A DNA stretch of 54,035 nt from Chimaeribacter coloradensis (GCF_002858715.1 NZ_PJZH01000026.1:1-54035); one strand, 5' to 3'; positions 9,739 through 19,884 are shown, numbered from the stretch's first letter. A program made the numbers and translations. The notes: a model not told the origin generated them from the letters alone.

Positions 9739-9835
9739 CGGGTTCCCTTTTATGTGCAATCAAGCGCCAGCGGCGCGGCATCCCCTCACCGGGCTGTGAT
9801 CAAGGGTAGAACATGGCGGCGGGGTGCGCTGCGGG

Positions 9836-10003
9836 TCAGCGCGGGGTCACCGGCTGGGCGGAGGTCTGGTCAGGGGCGAGGCGCTGCTTCTCCTGATGGT
9901 GTGACACCGCCCCGATCCCGGCGTAAATCATGCGCCCGAACAGGATGATAAAGCTGATGGCCAGAATAAGCTTCGTGATGCGGACGTTTGTGCGCCGGCG
10001 CAT
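9836..10003 (-). CDS. yfgG: YfgG-like small single-span membrane protein (DUF2633)
   Basis: This is a 55-residue protein from ATG 10003, preceded by CTGGAGA. A basic N-terminus (MRRRTNVRITK) leads into one transmembrane helix (LILAISFIILFGRMIYAGIG) and a short polar tail with HHQEKQ. The helix and flanks resemble E. coli YfgG, which sits in the same ppx neighbourhood there; reports link YfgG to tolerance of nickel and cobalt. The function in this organism is inferred. The frame is open 26 codons further upstream, but without a ribosome-binding site or resemblance. Confidence 0.75.
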   Translation of the reverse strand: MRRRTNVRITKLILAISFIILFGRMIYAGIGAVSHHQEKQRLAPDQTSAQPVTPR

Positions 10004-10270
10004 AGGGTTCTCCAGAGCAGGGGGCCGCAGCGGGCACCCGGTAATGGGTGGATGTGCATGGAAAGTGTAAAAGCTTTTCAAAAAGCCTGTCCAGCCTGAA
10101 AAAGCAGCAGACGGCCGTTTGTGCCTTAAGATAGGGGAGCCGGGTAAATCGCGGCTAAACGGCGGCTGAAAACCGCGCGGTAACCGCGCCTGCCATGATC
10201 TGGGTCAAGCGGGGAGGGATCGGGGAGGCGGCCAGGGAACGGCGGTGACGCCTGAAGCGGAAGAGGGAAC

Positions 10271-10295
10271 GGCGGCAACCGGGAAGGCTGCCGCC
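10271..10295 (-). terminator. Possible terminator hairpin after ppx
   Basis: GGCGGCA (10271-10277) pairs with TGCCGCC (10289-10295), just past the ppx stop on the minus strand. The downstream bases are pyrimidine-rich but are not a U run, so it may be a weak or Rho-assisted terminator. The rest of 10084-10302 shows nothing gene-like. Confidence 0.4.
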
Positions 10296-10302
10296 GGGCC
10301 GG

Positions 10303-11871
10303 TCAGGCGTCGGGCGCGTCCACTGCGTCAGCGGCGTCGCCGGCTGACGGCTCCTCCGCAATGTGCAGCTTCCAGCCGGTGACGTCATTCCAGTACTCCT
10401 GCTCGCGCTCGATGTCGAGCTGCACCAGCATATTCTGCGAGAGGTAACCGGCCGGGAAGGTCAGCGTCCAGTGGTTATCGTCCGTCTCCAGCCGCAGGGT
10501 CTCCGGCGTGGTGGTGGACTGGCGCTGGTTGTTCAGCAACGCCCCCAGGCGCAGCAGCTGGATCAGCGGCAGGTACTCTTTTTTGCGGAACAGGTTCAGG
10601 CGCGGCAGCTCTTCGAGCTTGATCGCCTTGCGGTGCAGCCGCACCAGCGCCGCCAGCAGCATCTGCTGCTCCTGGTTGAAGCCCGGCAGGTTGGTGTTTT
10701 GCAGGATATAGGCCGAATGGCGGTGCATCCCGGTGTGGTTGATGCTCAGCCCCACCTCATGCAGCAGCGCCGCCCACTTCAGCAGCGCTTCCAGTTGCGG
10801 GTGCACCAGCTTCGGGTTCTGCGCCTGCCACTGGCCGTAGAGGTGGACGCTGGTGTCCAGCACCCGGCGCGCCTGCTCACGGTCAATGTTGTAGTGGTCG
10901 GCCAGGCTGCGCGCGGTGCGGCTACGGATGTCCTGATGGCGGAAGCGGCCCTCCATCTCATACAGCACCCCTTCACGCAGCGCGCCGTCTGACAGGCGCA
11001 GCGATTTCAGCGCCAGCGCGTCGAACACGCCGCACAAAATCGCCAGCCCCGGCACAAACACCGTTTTGCGGTCTTCAGAGAGGCCCGGCAGGCTCAGGGA
11101 TTTGACGTTTTTAAACTTCAGCACCTGCGCCACCAGCGACTCCAGCCGCTCCGGGGTGATCAGGCCATCCTTCTCGCCGCTCTCCACCAGCACCTCGACG
11201 GTGGCTTTGATGGAGCCGGAGGCCCCCAGCGCATACTGCCAGCCCTGGATGCGGTACTGCCACGCCAGCGTCTCCAGCTTCTGCGCCGCCGCCAGGCGGG
11301 CGCGGCGGAAACTGGCCGGGCTGAGCTCGCCATCCCGGAAGAAGATCTGGCCGAAACTCACACAGCCCATCCGGCGGCTTTCGGCCAGCAGCGGCTCGAA
11401 ATCCTCACCGATCACCAGCTCCGTGGAGCCGCCGCCGATGTCCACCACCAGTTTGCGCCCCTTCTCCGGCTGGGTATGCTCAACGCCCATAAAGATCAGG
11501 CGCGCCTCCTCCTGCCCGGAGATGATCTCAATCGGGTAGGGGATCACCTCAGCGGCGCGCTTCAGGAACTCTTCCGCATTCACCGCCTCACGCAGGGTAT
11601 GGGTGCCGACGATGGTGACATTGTCCGGTGAGAAACCCTGGAGCCGTTCAGCAAACAGCGCCAGACAGGCCAGGCCCCGCTGCATCGCCTCTTCGCTCAG
11701 GACGTTGTGGTTGTCCAGCCCGTCGGCCAGGTGCACCCGCTGCTTCAGGCGGCCGAGCACTTGCAGCGCCCCGTTGACCACCCGGGCGATCACCATATGG
11801 AAGCTGTTCGAGCCGAGATCGACAGCGGCAATTTCCTGGGGTTTGACAGAAGGAATGTGTTGTAACGGCAT
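10303..11871 (-). CDS. ppx: Ppx, exopolyphosphatase
   Basis: Ppx releases phosphate from the ends of polyphosphate chains; relatives also hydrolyse pppGpp. The 522-residue protein belongs to the ASKHA fold, with phosphate-1 [17 protein letters not shown] (about residues 14-30) and phosphate-2 [15 protein letters not shown] (about 142-156). The catalytic region has [13 protein letters not shown], with a Glu expected to be the general base. The C-terminal half is an HD-like domain ([25 protein letters not shown]). Its ATG lies 4 bases downstream of the ppk stop codon, so the two are co-transcribed as in E. coli. Confidence 0.97.
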   Translation of the reverse strand: MPLQHIPSVKPQEIAAVDLGSNSFHMVIARVVNGALQVLGRLKQRVHLADGLDNHNVLSEEAMQRGLACLALFAERLQGFSPDNVTIVGTHTLREAVNAEEFLKRAAEVIPYPIEIISGQEEARLIFMGVEHTQPEKGRKLVVDIGGGSTELVIGEDFEPLLAESRRMGCVSFGQIFFRDGELSPASFRRARLAAAQKLETLAWQYRIQGWQYALGASGSIKATVEVLVESGEKDGLITPERLESLVAQVLKFKNVKSLSLPGLSEDRKTVFVPGLAILCGVFDALALKSLRLSDGALREGVLYEMEGRFRHQDIRSRTARSLADHYNIDREQARRVLDTSVHLYGQWQAQNPKLVHPQLEALLKWAALLHEVGLSINHTGMHRHSAYILQNTNLPGFNQEQQMLLAALVRLHRKAIKLEELPRLNLFRKKEYLPLIQLLRLGALLNNQRQSTTTPETLRLETDDNHWTLTFPAGYLSQNMLVQLDIEREQEYWNDVTGWKLHIAEEPSAGDAADAVDAPDA

Positions 11872-11875
11872 AGTC

Positions 11876-13945
11876 TCAGGCCTGTTTGTCTGGTTGTTCC
11901 AGAGTCTTTAGATAATGGTAAATGGCAGTCTGCGCCCTTACCTTACGGCGGTTGCCGCGCGGAACATACCGGTTACTCAGCTCTTTATCAATATAACGTG
12001 CTTTGACGGTGTCATTGAGCAGGATGTCGAGGATATCCAGCACCCGCTGTTTGAGGCGCGGATCGAGCAGCCCGACCGCCACTTCAATGCGGAAGTCGAT
12101 GTTGCGCGTCATCCAGTCAGCAGAGGAGAGGAACACTTTATGGTCGCCATTATTTTCAAAGACATAGACCCGATCGTGCTCCAGGAACCGGTCGACAATA
12201 CTGGTTACCTGGATGTTTTCGCTGATGCCCGGCAGGTCCGGCACCAGGGAGCACATGCCGCGCACCAGCAGGCGGATCTTCACCCCGACCCCGGACGCCG
12301 CGTAAAGCCGGTCGATTAATCCTTTATCCACCAGGTTGTTAATTTTCAGAATAATGCCGCCCTTGCCGCCGGACTGGACGTTGATGATCTCCTGATCGAT
12401 CAGTGCATAGAGCATCCGGCGCGAGTTCTGCGGCGACACCATCAGGTGGTCGAAGGTCACCGGGCGGTAAGGGTTCTCAATAAAGTTGAACACCCGGCGC
12501 ACTTCGTTGGTGATGCGGGCGTCGGCGGTGATCAGCGAGTAGTCCGTATAGAGGCGGGCGGTTTTTTCGTTGAAGTTCCCGGTGCCGATGTGCGCATAAC
12601 GGACGATCTCGTCATTCTCCAGGCGGGAGATCAAAAACAGCTTGGCGTGGATCTTCAGCCCCGGCGCGGAGAAGATCACATGCACCCCGGCCTCGGTCAG
12701 CCGCTTGGCCCAGTGGATGTTGGCCTCTTCGTCGAAGCGCGCCTGCAGCTCCACCACCACCGTGACTTTCTTGCCGTTGTGCGCGGCATGGATCATCGAC
12801 TCGATGATGCGGGAGTCTTTCGCCACGCGGTAGATGTTGATCTTGATCGCCAGCACGCTCGGGTCAAACGACGCCTGGCGCAGCAGCTCCAGCACATGCT
12901 CGAAGGTGTGGTAGGGGTAGTAGAGCAGCACGTCACGTTCGCGGATGGCGTCAAAGCCGTTGCGGAAACGGTCAAACCAGATGTGGCGCAGCTGCGGCAT
13001 CGGCCGGTTGACCAGATTGGCCTTGCCGACGTTCGGGAAACCGATGAAATCTTTGAAGTTGTGGTAGCGGCCGCCAGGGATGACCGAGTCATAGTTGGAG
13101 ATGCCGAGCTTTTCGCGCAGCAGTTCCACCATCTCGTCCGGCATGTCGCGCTGGTAGACAAAACGCACCGGCTCCGCCGTCAGGCGCTGTTTGAGGCTGG
13201 AGGACATCAGCTCCAGCAGGCTCGACTCCATCTCCGTGACCAGATCGTATTCGGCGTCACGCGTCATCTTCATGGAGTAGGCGTTGAGCGCGTCATAATC
13301 GAAGAAGCCCTTGAAGATGTCATCCAGGCAGTTGCGCAGGATATTGTCGAGCAGGATCATCGGCTTGCGGCGGCGCGGCGCTTCCGGCGGCAGATCCACA
13401 AAGCGCGGCACCTTGTCAGACGGGATCTCCAGCAGCGCGTAGTTAATCTGCTCGCCGCGGATAATCTCAACCGCCAGGTAGGTGTAGTCATCCTTCAGGA
13501 ACTGCACCAGGTTGGTGTCCTGATCCACCAGAATCGGCGTGATATAGGGGCGCAGGAAGTGTTTGAAGTAGTGACGCAGCCAGGTCTGCTGGTTTTCAGA
13601 GAGCTGGCGTTCGTTGATCAGGAAGATCTGGTTGCGCGCCATCTCCAGCAGCAGGTCATTATAAAGGTTGTCAAACTCCTGCTCGGTTTTCAGCACTTTG
13701 GCCTGAATGCGTTTCAGCAGGTGGCGCGAGGCGCCCATTGAACCCTGTTCTTCACTGATCAGAATGCGGCGTTTCAGCTCAGCAAAACGGACTTTGTAGA
13801 ATTCATCAAGATTATTTGAGTAGATGCCCAGAAAGCGCATCCGTTCGATCAGCGGGTTCGATTTGTCCGCCGCTTCCTGCAACACCCGCTCGTTGAACGA
13901 TAACCAACTCAGCTCTTTTTCTGTGTATAGCTTTTCTTGTCCCAT
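11876..13945 (-). CDS. ppk: Ppk, polyphosphate kinase 1
   Basis: Ppk1 makes polyphosphate reversibly from ATP. The 689-residue protein starts at ATG 13945 ([17 protein letters not shown]), which is the E. coli N-terminus, preceded by GGAGTGA; the frame is open 24 codons further back without support. The autophosphorylated histidine is in [13 protein letters not shown], and the distal PLD-like part contains [19 protein letters not shown]. Near-identity to E. coli extends to the end ([20 protein letters not shown]). It is the first gene of the ppk-ppx operon and diverges from the pst operon, with a shared 315-base control region. Confidence 0.98.
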   Translation of the reverse strand: MGQEKLYTEKELSWLSFNERVLQEAADKSNPLIERMRFLGIYSNNLDEFYKVRFAELKRRILISEEQGSMGASRHLLKRIQAKVLKTEQEFDNLYNDLLLEMARNQIFLINERQLSENQQTWLRHYFKHFLRPYITPILVDQDTNLVQFLKDDYTYLAVEIIRGEQINYALLEIPSDKVPRFVDLPPEAPRRRKPMILLDNILRNCLDDIFKGFFDYDALNAYSMKMTRDAEYDLVTEMESSLLELMSSSLKQRLTAEPVRFVYQRDMPDEMVELLREKLGISNYDSVIPGGRYHNFKDFIGFPNVGKANLVNRPMPQLRHIWFDRFRNGFDAIRERDVLLYYPYHTFEHVLELLRQASFDPSVLAIKINIYRVAKDSRIIESMIHAAHNGKKVTVVVELQARFDEEANIHWAKRLTEAGVHVIFSAPGLKIHAKLFLISRLENDEIVRYAHIGTGNFNEKTARLYTDYSLITADARITNEVRRVFNFIENPYRPVTFDHLMVSPQNSRRMLYALIDQEIINVQSGGKGGIILKINNLVDKGLIDRLYAASGVGVKIRLLVRGMCSLVPDLPGISENIQVTSIVDRFLEHDRVYVFENNGDHKVFLSSADWMTRNIDFRIEVAVGLLDPRLKQRVLDILDILLNDTVKARYIDKELSNRYVPRGNRRKVRAQTAIYHYLKTLEQPDKQA

Positions 13946-14145
13946 TGTCACTCCATTCATTGAGCCTGAAGCTTTTCCCGTAGGCCACTGAACGGGCTGT
14001 GCCTTTCCGGCATACAAATTTCAGGGGGGAGTCATCGTGCGAAACACAGTGCATAAAGACCCATCCCCTGTAATGGGTGGCGAGTCTCTCACAACATTAT
14101 TGCGAAATAATGACAACAAAGTCCAACCATTCTCAGAGGTTAACA

Positions 14146-14163
14146 TTGTCATGCATTGATCAT
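14146..14163 (+). promoter_or_regulatory. Candidate PhoB box for the pst operon
   Basis: TTGTCAT (14146-14152), four bases, then TGATCAT (14157-14163) resembles the Pho box CTGTCAT-N4-CTGTCAC, matching six of seven and about four of seven positions. Ten bases beyond it is TAAGAT (14174-14179), a possible -10 element, and this is the spacing seen at PhoB-activated promoters. A TTGTCAT on the other strand (14110-14116) could serve ppk. It was read by eye only. Confidence 0.4.
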
Positions 14164-14260
14164 TAAACTGGCATAAGATGCCCGGTCAGACGCGGCATTG
14201 GCGGGCGGAATGCGCCGCAGTAATGCCGGGCTATTTTCCTTTTTTCATGCAGGATGGGCA

Positions 14261-16387
14261 GTGCAGATACGTGACCTACCTCTTTCATCGGACCGTCGCC
14301 GCGCGAGGCACGACCGCCTGATCCGCTACGGCGTTACCGGCTGCGGTATGCTGGTGCTGGTCACGCTGATGCTGATTTTTGTCTGGCTGCTTTACAGCAT
14401 CTGGCCGCTGTTCCGGCCGGCCTCCATGAGTGAACCGGTCACGCTGCGCGTGAATACCGACCCGCCGGCGCTGGCGCTGGGGATGCTGCCGGACCACCAC
14501 TGGGGCTACCGGCTGGACGCGCGCGGGCAGGGGGCCTTTATTCCGCTTTCGGCAGCCAGACCAGCGGCCTCTCCCGTTACGCCGCTGACTACGCCGCTGG
14601 CACCGCCCGTGACCGCGCTGGCCCACACCGGCGGTGTGCTGCCGATCTATGGCCTCGGCCACGCCGATGGCCGCCTGACGCTGGTGCAGCCGGTGATGCC
14701 GGTAGCCGGGCAGCCGCCCCACTGGGCGTTCCCGCAGGGGCAGGGGCCGCAGGTGATTGACGGCAACGGCCGGCCGCTGGTGCGGTTGTCGCTGGTGGCG
14801 GGAGAGGGCGCGCCGCTGCGGGTGGCGGCCGTCACTGCTGACCGCCGCCTGCGGGTGCGCGAGCTGCCGTCCGGCCTCGATCTTACCCTGCCGCTGGCGG
14901 CAATGCCCGACTCCCTGAACCTGACCCCCAACGGCCGCCTGCTGTTTGTCCAGACCGGGCCGCTGTTGCAGGTCTACACCCTGCGCAACGGCGCGCTTGG
15001 GCTGCGCCAGAGCGTGGTGCTGGCGGATCGCGGGCCGGTGTCGGTCACGCTGCTCAGCGGCGGCGGCTCCCTGCTGGTGAACGCCGGCGGCCGCCTCAGC
15101 CAGTGGTTTGACGTCAACGGCCCGCAGGGGCCGCGGCTGACGCGCATCCGCGACTTCGCCCCACAGAACGTGACCCAGCTGGCCGCCGAGCCGATGCGCC
15201 GGGTTTTCGCCACCCTCGACACCCGCAACACGCTGACGCTGAATGCCGCCGTGCAGACCGGCCCGCTGCTGAGCCGCCCCCTGCCCAACGTGCGCAGTAT
15301 CGCCTTCTCCCCGCAGGGAGACGCGCTGCTGGCCGAGACGGCCACCGGCTGGCTCTCCTTCTGCATCACCAACCCCTACCCGGACATCAGCCTGCGCAGC
15401 CTGTGGCAGAAAGTCTGGTATGAGGGCTACCCGGAACCGGCCTACGTCTGGCAGAGCACCTCGGCTGCCGAGGGCTACCAGCCTAAATTCAGCCTGATGC
15501 CGGTGATTGCCGGGACGCTGAAAGCGGCGCTCTGCGCGATGCTGTTTGCGGTGCCGCTGGCGCTGAGCGGCGCGGCCTATACCGCCTGGTTTATGACCCC
15601 GCGCCTGCGGCGGCTGGTGAAACCGGCGCTGGAGGTGATGGGCGCGCTGCCGACGGTGGTGATCGGGTTGATTGCCGGTATCTGGCTGGCGCCGATGCTG
15701 CAACATATCCTGTTCGGCGTGCTGCTGCTGCCGTGGCTGCTGGCGCTGGTGACGCTGGCGGCGCGTTTGCGCTGGCGCACTGCCGGGCGCGAAGTCTTCT
15801 TCCTGCTGCCGCTGCTGGCCGGGAGCGTCTGGCTGGTGTGCCGCCTCAGCCCCTGGCTGGAGCAGACGCTGTTCGGGATGCCGCTGGCCCAGTGGTTCGG
15901 CGAGGGCTACCAGCCGCGCAATACGCTGGTGGTCGGGGTGGCAATGGGCTTCGCGCTGGTGCCGGTGATCTTCACCCTGGCGGAGGATGCGCTGTTCAGC
16001 GTGCCGCCGCTGCTGAGCCAGGGCTCGCTGGCGCTGGGGGCGACGCCGTGGCAGACCCTGCGCCGGGTGATCATGCCCGCCGCCGGGGCCGGGATCTTCT
16101 CCGCGTTGATGATTGGCTTTGGCCGGGCCGTGGGGGAGACGATGATTGTGCTGATGGCGACCGGCAACACGCCGATCATGGATGGCAGCCTGTTGCAGGG
16201 GCTGCGCGCGCTGGCAGCCAATATCGCCATTGAGCTGCCGGAAGCGGTGGCAGACAGCGGCCACTACCGGGTGCTGATGCTGACGGCGCTGGTGCTGTTC
16301 CTCTTTACCTTTGTGCTGAACACGCTGGCGGAGCTGATCCGCCAGCGGCTGCGGACGCGCTACAGCCAGAATCAGGAGGGGGCATGA
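14261..16387 (+). CDS. pstC: PstC-like phosphate ABC permease with a large N-terminal extracytoplasmic domain
   Basis: This is the inner-membrane permease half of a phosphate importer. At 708 residues from GTG 14261 (AGGA at 14251-14254) it is over twice the length of E. coli PstC (about 320) and resembles the long PstC of Pseudomonas and Shewanella. One N-terminal helix (GCGMLVLVTLMLIFVWLLY) is followed by about 350 residues of repetitive, propeller-like sequence (RVFATLDTRNTLTLN, RSIAFSPQGDALLAE) and then a six-helix permease domain with the coupling loop ALGATPWQTLRRVIMPAAG. Alternative starts are TTG 14198 and ATG 14210. Its stop overlaps the pstA start by 4 bases (ATGA). No pstS precedes it. 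Confidence 0.88.
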   Translation: MQIRDLPLSSDRRRARHDRLIRYGVTGCGMLVLVTLMLIFVWLLYSIWPLFRPASMSEPVTLRVNTDPPALALGMLPDHHWGYRLDARGQGAFIPLSAARPAASPVTPLTTPLAPPVTALAHTGGVLPIYGLGHADGRLTLVQPVMPVAGQPPHWAFPQGQGPQVIDGNGRPLVRLSLVAGEGAPLRVAAVTADRRLRVRELPSGLDLTLPLAAMPDSLNLTPNGRLLFVQTGPLLQVYTLRNGALGLRQSVVLADRGPVSVTLLSGGGSLLVNAGGRLSQWFDVNGPQGPRLTRIRDFAPQNVTQLAAEPMRRVFATLDTRNTLTLNAAVQTGPLLSRPLPNVRSIAFSPQGDALLAETATGWLSFCITNPYPDISLRSLWQKVWYEGYPEPAYVWQSTSAAEGYQPKFSLMPVIAGTLKAALCAMLFAVPLALSGAAYTAWFMTPRLRRLVKPALEVMGALPTVVIGLIAGIWLAPMLQHILFGVLLLPWLLALVTLAARLRWRTAGREVFFLLPLLAGSVWLVCRLSPWLEQTLFGMPLAQWFGEGYQPRNTLVVGVAMGFALVPVIFTLAEDALFSVPPLLSQGSLALGATPWQTLRRVIMPAAGAGIFSALMIGFGRAVGETMIVLMATGNTPIMDGSLLQGLRALAANIAIELPEAVADSGHYRVLMLTALVLFLFTFVLNTLAELIRQRLRTRYSQNQEGA

Positions 16388-18051
16388 CCCACTGGCGGCG
16401 GGCGGGTACCCCGTGGATTTGGCTGACGGCAGCGGCCGTGGCGGTGAGCGTGCTGGCGCTGGCCGGGATTATCCTGCTGCTGGCGGGGCAGGGGGTGCGC
16501 AGCTTCTGGCCCGCGACCGTGTACCAGTTTACCCTGCGCGCCCCGCTGGCCGGGCAGAGCCAATTGCTGGGTGAGCTGTACGCCCGGCCGTCGGTGCCGC
16601 AGCAGCAGCTGCGCGAAGCCGGTGTCCCGCTGCCGCCGGACGCGCCCGCCGCCCTGACGCGCCTGCTGGTGAAAGTGGGTAACCGCGATCTGGCCCCCGG
16701 GCCGGAGAGTGCGCGGGAGTTTGTGCTGCTGGCCGAAAGCGACGTGCAGTCGCGCCGCGCGCCGCCGGAGGTGCTGGTGCTGGACCGTGAAGAGAGCGGG
16801 CTGGCCTACGGCACCCTGGCGGGGATGCTGGAGAATGGCCAGCCGCTGGTGGCGCGCAATCTGGCGGCGGAGCTGTTGCGGCGCATCCCGGAGAACCGGG
16901 CGCTGGCGGCCCGCGCCCAGCATTTACAGCACCATGCGCTGGCGCACGTTAACCACCGGTTTGAGGCGCTGCGGCTGGAGGAGCGGCGGCTGGCGATGAA
17001 CGGGCAGCTCACCCCGCGTGCGGTCTCCCGGTTACACGCCGAGCGGATTGAGGTGGAGTATCAGTTCAGCCGCCTGACGCACGAGCTGGAGGGGCTGAAC
17101 CAGGCGCGGCAGCGCGACGCGCTGCTGCTGCGGGATGCCGCCGGGCAGATCCACACCCTGCCGCTGAGCGGGGTGCACAACGCCTGGTACCCGAACGCCA
17201 TGAGCCTGCCGCAGAAGTTTATGCATACGCTGCGGGCGGGCTGGGCCTTCCTCAGCGAAAACCCGCGCGCCTCCAACACCGCCGGCGGCATCTTCCCGGC
17301 GCTGTTCGGCACGGTGCTGATGGTGGTGCTGATGTCGGTGATGGTGATGCCGCTGGGGGTGATCGCCGCCGTCTACCTGCATGAGTACGCAGGCAGGCAC
17401 TGGCTGACGCGGCTGCTGCGGATTGCGGTGGTGAACCTGGCGGGGGTGCCGTCGATTGTGTATGGCGTGTTCGGGCTGGGCTTTTTTGTCTATGTGATCG
17501 GCGGCTCGCTGGATCAATTACTGTTCCCGCAGGCCTTGCCCGACCCGACCTTCGGTACCCCCGGCGTGCTGTGGGCGGCGCTGACGCTGGCGCTGCTGAC
17601 GCTGCCGGTGGTGATTGTCGCCACGGAGGAGGGGCTGTCCCGCATTCCGGTGGCGTTGCGGCAGGGCTCGCTGGCGCTGGGAGCGACACAGGCGCAGACG
17701 CTCTGGCGGATCGTGCTGCCGATGGCGGTGCCGGCGATGCTCACCGGCATGATCCTGGCCATCGCCCGGGCAGCGGGGGAGACGGCACCGCTGATGCTGG
17801 TGGGGGTGGTGAAGTCCGTCCCGGCGTTGCCGGTGGACAGCATTTTCCCTTACCTCCACCTTGACCGTAAATTTATGCATCTGGGCTTCCAGATCTACGA
17901 CATGGCGCTGCAAAGCCCGAACGTGGAGGCGGCCCAGCCGCTGGTCTACGCCACGGCGCTGCTGCTGGTGGTGATGGTCGTCGGCCTGAACCTGGCGGCG
18001 ATGGGGCTGCGCCATTCACTGCGTGAGAAATTCCGTTCGCTGGGCATCTGA
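16384..18051 (+). CDS. pstA: PstA-like phosphate ABC permease with N-terminal extension
   Basis: This is the second permease subunit, 555 residues against about 300 for E. coli PstA. A first helix ([23 protein letters not shown]) is followed by about 250 extra residues that include a charged, probably coiled-coil stretch ([31 protein letters not shown]). The permease domain starts near residue 295, with the coupling loop [22 protein letters not shown] and [16 protein letters not shown]. Its ATG overlaps the pstC stop (ATGA), which implies translational coupling. The paired long subunits fit the Pseudomonas-type PstCA. Confidence 0.9.
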   Translation: MTHWRRAGTPWIWLTAAAVAVSVLALAGIILLLAGQGVRSFWPATVYQFTLRAPLAGQSQLLGELYARPSVPQQQLREAGVPLPPDAPAALTRLLVKVGNRDLAPGPESAREFVLLAESDVQSRRAPPEVLVLDREESGLAYGTLAGMLENGQPLVARNLAAELLRRIPENRALAARAQHLQHHALAHVNHRFEALRLEERRLAMNGQLTPRAVSRLHAERIEVEYQFSRLTHELEGLNQARQRDALLLRDAAGQIHTLPLSGVHNAWYPNAMSLPQKFMHTLRAGWAFLSENPRASNTAGGIFPALFGTVLMVVLMSVMVMPLGVIAAVYLHEYAGRHWLTRLLRIAVVNLAGVPSIVYGVFGLGFFVYVIGGSLDQLLFPQALPDPTFGTPGVLWAALTLALLTLPVVIVATEEGLSRIPVALRQGSLALGATQAQTLWRIVLPMAVPAMLTGMILAIARAAGETAPLMLVGVVKSVPALPVDSIFPYLHLDRKFMHLGFQIYDMALQSPNVEAAQPLVYATALLLVVMVVGLNLAAMGLRHSLREKFRSLGI

Positions 18052-18076
18052 TGCCCGGCCTGTGCAGGAGAGAGTG

Positions 18077-18886
18077 ATGAGATCGATACTGGGCGGCGAG
18101 CCGTTGCCGGATGTGTCACGGCTCAGCGATGCCGACACCGCGCTGGAGGTGCAGGCGCTGAACCTGTGGTACGGCGGCAAGCAGGCGCTGCATGATATTT
18201 CGCTGCGCATTCCGCGCCACCGGGTCACGGCGCTGATCGGCCCCTCCGGCTGCGGGAAATCGACGCTGTTGCGCTGTTTTAACCGGATGAATGATCTGCT
18301 GGAGCCGTGCCGGATTGAGGGCGACATCCGCCTCGGCGGCCAGTCGGTGTATGGCGGTGGGGTGGACGTGACGGCGCTGCGGCGGCGGGTCGGGATGGTG
18401 TTCCAGCGGCCGAACCCGTTCCCGAAGTCGATTTACGAGAATGTGGTGTATGGCCTGCGGGTGCAGGGCGTCCGCGACCGGCGGGTGCTGGATGAGGCGG
18501 TGGAAGCCGCCCTGCGCGCGGCGGCGCTGTGGCACGAGGTGAAAGACCGGCTGAAGGAGAACGCGCTGCGGCTCTCCAGCGGCCAGCAGCAGCGGCTGGT
18601 GATTGCGCGGGCGATCGCGATTGAGCCGGAAGTGTTGCTGCTGGACGAGCCGACCTCGGCGCTGGACCCGATTTCGACGCTGACGATTGAGGAGCTGATC
18701 GGCGCGCTGAAGGAGCGGTTTACGGTGGTGCTGGTGACACACAACATGCAGCAGGCGGCGCGCGTCTCCGATTACACGGCGTTTATCCACCAGGGCGCGG
18801 TGGTGGAGTATGGCGACACCGACCGGCTGTTTACGTCACCGCGCCAGCGGCGGACAGAGGATTATATTACGGGGAGATTTGGGTAG
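18077..18886 (+). CDS. pstB: PstB-like phosphate ABC ATPase
   Basis: This is the cytoplasmic ATPase that powers PstCA. The 269-residue protein starts at ATG 18077 after AGGAGAGA (18067-18074), 25 bases after pstA. It has Walker [10 protein letters not shown], a Q-loop in [16 protein letters not shown], signature LSSGQQQRL, Walker [14 protein letters not shown] and the switch His in VLVTHNMQQ. The signature is LSSGQ instead of the usual LSGGQ, a mild departure that need not abolish activity. The operon ends here: neither phoU nor pstS follows, and the next kilobase is repeats. Confidence 0.93.
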   Translation: MRSILGGEPLPDVSRLSDADTALEVQALNLWYGGKQALHDISLRIPRHRVTALIGPSGCGKSTLLRCFNRMNDLLEPCRIEGDIRLGGQSVYGGGVDVTALRRRVGMVFQRPNPFPKSIYENVVYGLRVQGVRDRRVLDEAVEAALRAAALWHEVKDRLKENALRLSSGQQQRLVIARAIAIEPEVLLLDEPTSALDPISTLTIEELIGALKERFTVVLVTHNMQQAARVSDYTAFIHQGAVVEYGDTDRLFTSPRQRRTEDYITGRFG

Positions 18887-18942
18887 CAGAGGGGTGGCCC
18901 TGCACCCGGGGGAATTGATGTACGCGGTACAGCTTTTAATGA

Positions 18943-18984
18943 GTTAGGTGGCAGGTTTCGGTTGTTTATGTGTATTTGTCTGCC
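18943..18984 (+). repeat. Inverted-repeat arm F1 bounding the repeat cluster
   Basis: The motif TTAGGTGG...TTTCGGTTGTTTAT...GTCTGCC (18943-18984) recurs reverse-complemented at 19782-19824. The shared core is ATAAACAACCGAAA. The two arms enclose about 800 bases containing the larger repeat copies B, C and D. Confidence 0.7.
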
Positions 18985-19027
18985 CGGCTTTCCGAGCCTC
19001 AACCGAGCAGGGCCTGCCGGCGCGCCG

Positions 19028-19250
19028 GCCCTGCACCCGCGCGCTTTCGGTGGTTTGGCTGAATCATTGCACGCTCTCGCGTGTCCCCTCGTTACATCTC
19101 CGGGCTGATCGGGCCGCCGCAGACACGCTCCCGGCGTGGCTGCGACTCTCACGGGCGTCCTGCCCGTTCGCCCGGCCCTGCGCCTCCACTCGGCAATGAT
19201 TTTTACGCCCCCACCACTTCTGCAAACCAGCAAGTATGTAAGGAAATAGT
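19028..19250 (+). repeat. Dispersed intergenic repeat, copy B
   Basis: Same orientation as copy A at 1-236. The two are identical for nearly 50 bases (19098-19147 against 82-131) and again over AATGATTTTTACGCCCCCAC (19195-19214), with scattered differences elsewhere. Just upstream is the palindrome GGCCGGCGCGCC-like stem around 19014-19032. Short reading frames in it are by-products of the GC-rich repeat. Confidence 0.85.
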
Positions 19251-19283
19251 AGGGGAGGTTTTTGGGCGCGATGTATGCTCACG

Positions 19284-19366
19284 TAACCCTGCGGCTCCAT
19301 TCGACAATGATTTTTACGCCCCCACCATTTCTGCAAACCAAAAGGTATGTGACGAAATAGTAGAAG
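19284..19366 (+). repeat. Dispersed intergenic repeat, partial copy C
   Basis: Only the 3' third of the element is present: CCCTGCGGCTCCATTCG, then AATGATTTTTACGCCCCCAC, then CTGCAAACC and GAAATAGTAG. It follows copy B directly, so B and C look like a tandem partial duplication of the element's right end. Confidence 0.75.
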
Positions 19367-19459
19367 AAGTTTTTTTTGGCGTACTGTGTGATCTTTTGGC
19401 TCTGCATTTTTATGTGATACCGCGTCTGCATTCTCTCCAAATATTAAAAAGATCTTATC

Positions 19460-19692
19460 TACTCTTTCCTTACATAGCCGAGGATTTGCAGAGGAGGTGG
19501 GGGCATTAAATTATTGCCGACGAGGACGCAGGGCCGGGTGAGCGGGCATGGACGCCCGCGAAAGGGACAGTCACGCCGGGAGCGTGTCTGTCCCGGCCCG
19601 AAAAGCCCGGAGGACGCTGGAGGGGAGCCGCGGGAGCGGCCAATAATTCTGCCGGATCACCCAAAAGCGCGGGGATGCAAGGGGCGCGCGCT
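19460..19692 (-). repeat. Dispersed intergenic repeat, inverted copy D
   Basis: Read on the minus strand this matches copy A over nearly its whole length: the GCGCGCGCCCCTTGCATCCC start, GGGTGATCCGGC, GACACGCTCCCGGCGTG, TTTCGCGGGCGTCC, and the TATGTAAGGAAAGAGTAG end. It is in places closer to A than B is (for instance GGAAAGAGTAG). B/C and D therefore face each other across about 90 bases. A GGGGCGCG/CGCGCCCC hairpin (19681-19702) marks its outer edge. Confidence 0.8.
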
Positions 19693-19709
19693 TACGCGCC
19701 CCTTGCGCG

Positions 19710-19769
19710 GTGGCGGCAGCGGGGCCGCAGAAAGACGCCGGGCGTTTGCCAACGCAACATACCTCGAGC
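19710..19769 (+). repeat. Short repeat unit E1
   Basis: This unit of about 60 bases (GTGGC..CAGCGGGGCCGCAGAAAGAC...TGCCAACGCAACAYACCTCG) recurs directly at 19828-19884. The two are separated by arm F2. Confidence 0.8.
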
Positions 19770-19781
19770 TGTTTTAAAGTC

Positions 19782-19824
19782 AGGCAGATAGGCGCATATA
19801 AACAACCGAAACATACCACTTAAC
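19782..19824 (-). repeat. Inverted-repeat arm F2 bounding the repeat cluster
   Basis: Reverse complement of F1 (18943-18984), sharing CATAAACAACCGAAAC-type sequence and flanking GGCAGA / TTAAC ends. It sits between the two E units. Confidence 0.7.
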
Positions 19825-19827
19825 CCA

Positions 19828-19884
19828 GTGGCAGCGGGGCCGCAGAAAGACAGCGAGCGTATGCCAACGCAACACACCTCGATC
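19828..19884 (+). repeat. Short repeat unit E2
   Basis: Second direct copy of the unit at 19710-19769, with a small internal deletion and a few substitutions. It ends 34 bases before the purN stop codon, so part of the repeat cluster will be in the 3' trailer of purMN mRNA. Confidence 0.8.

Noticed and set aside
8506-9948. 480-codon open frame antisense to mgtE
   Set aside because: Composition typical of an antisense shadow; mgtE shows CBS and channel motifs.
10155-10388. 77-codon minus-strand frame over the ppx 3' end
   Set aside because: Overlaps the ppx coding sequence in another frame and has low-complexity Pro/Arg/Ser composition.
14285-16264. 659-codon open frame antisense to pstC
   Set aside because: Arg/Gln/His-rich shadow of a GC-rich gene; pstC has the motifs, ribosome-binding site and operon overlaps.
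19081-19819. Several short open frames inside the repeat cluster
   Set aside because: They fall within repeated DNA, overlap each other on both strands, lack ribosome-binding sites and change frame between repeat copies.
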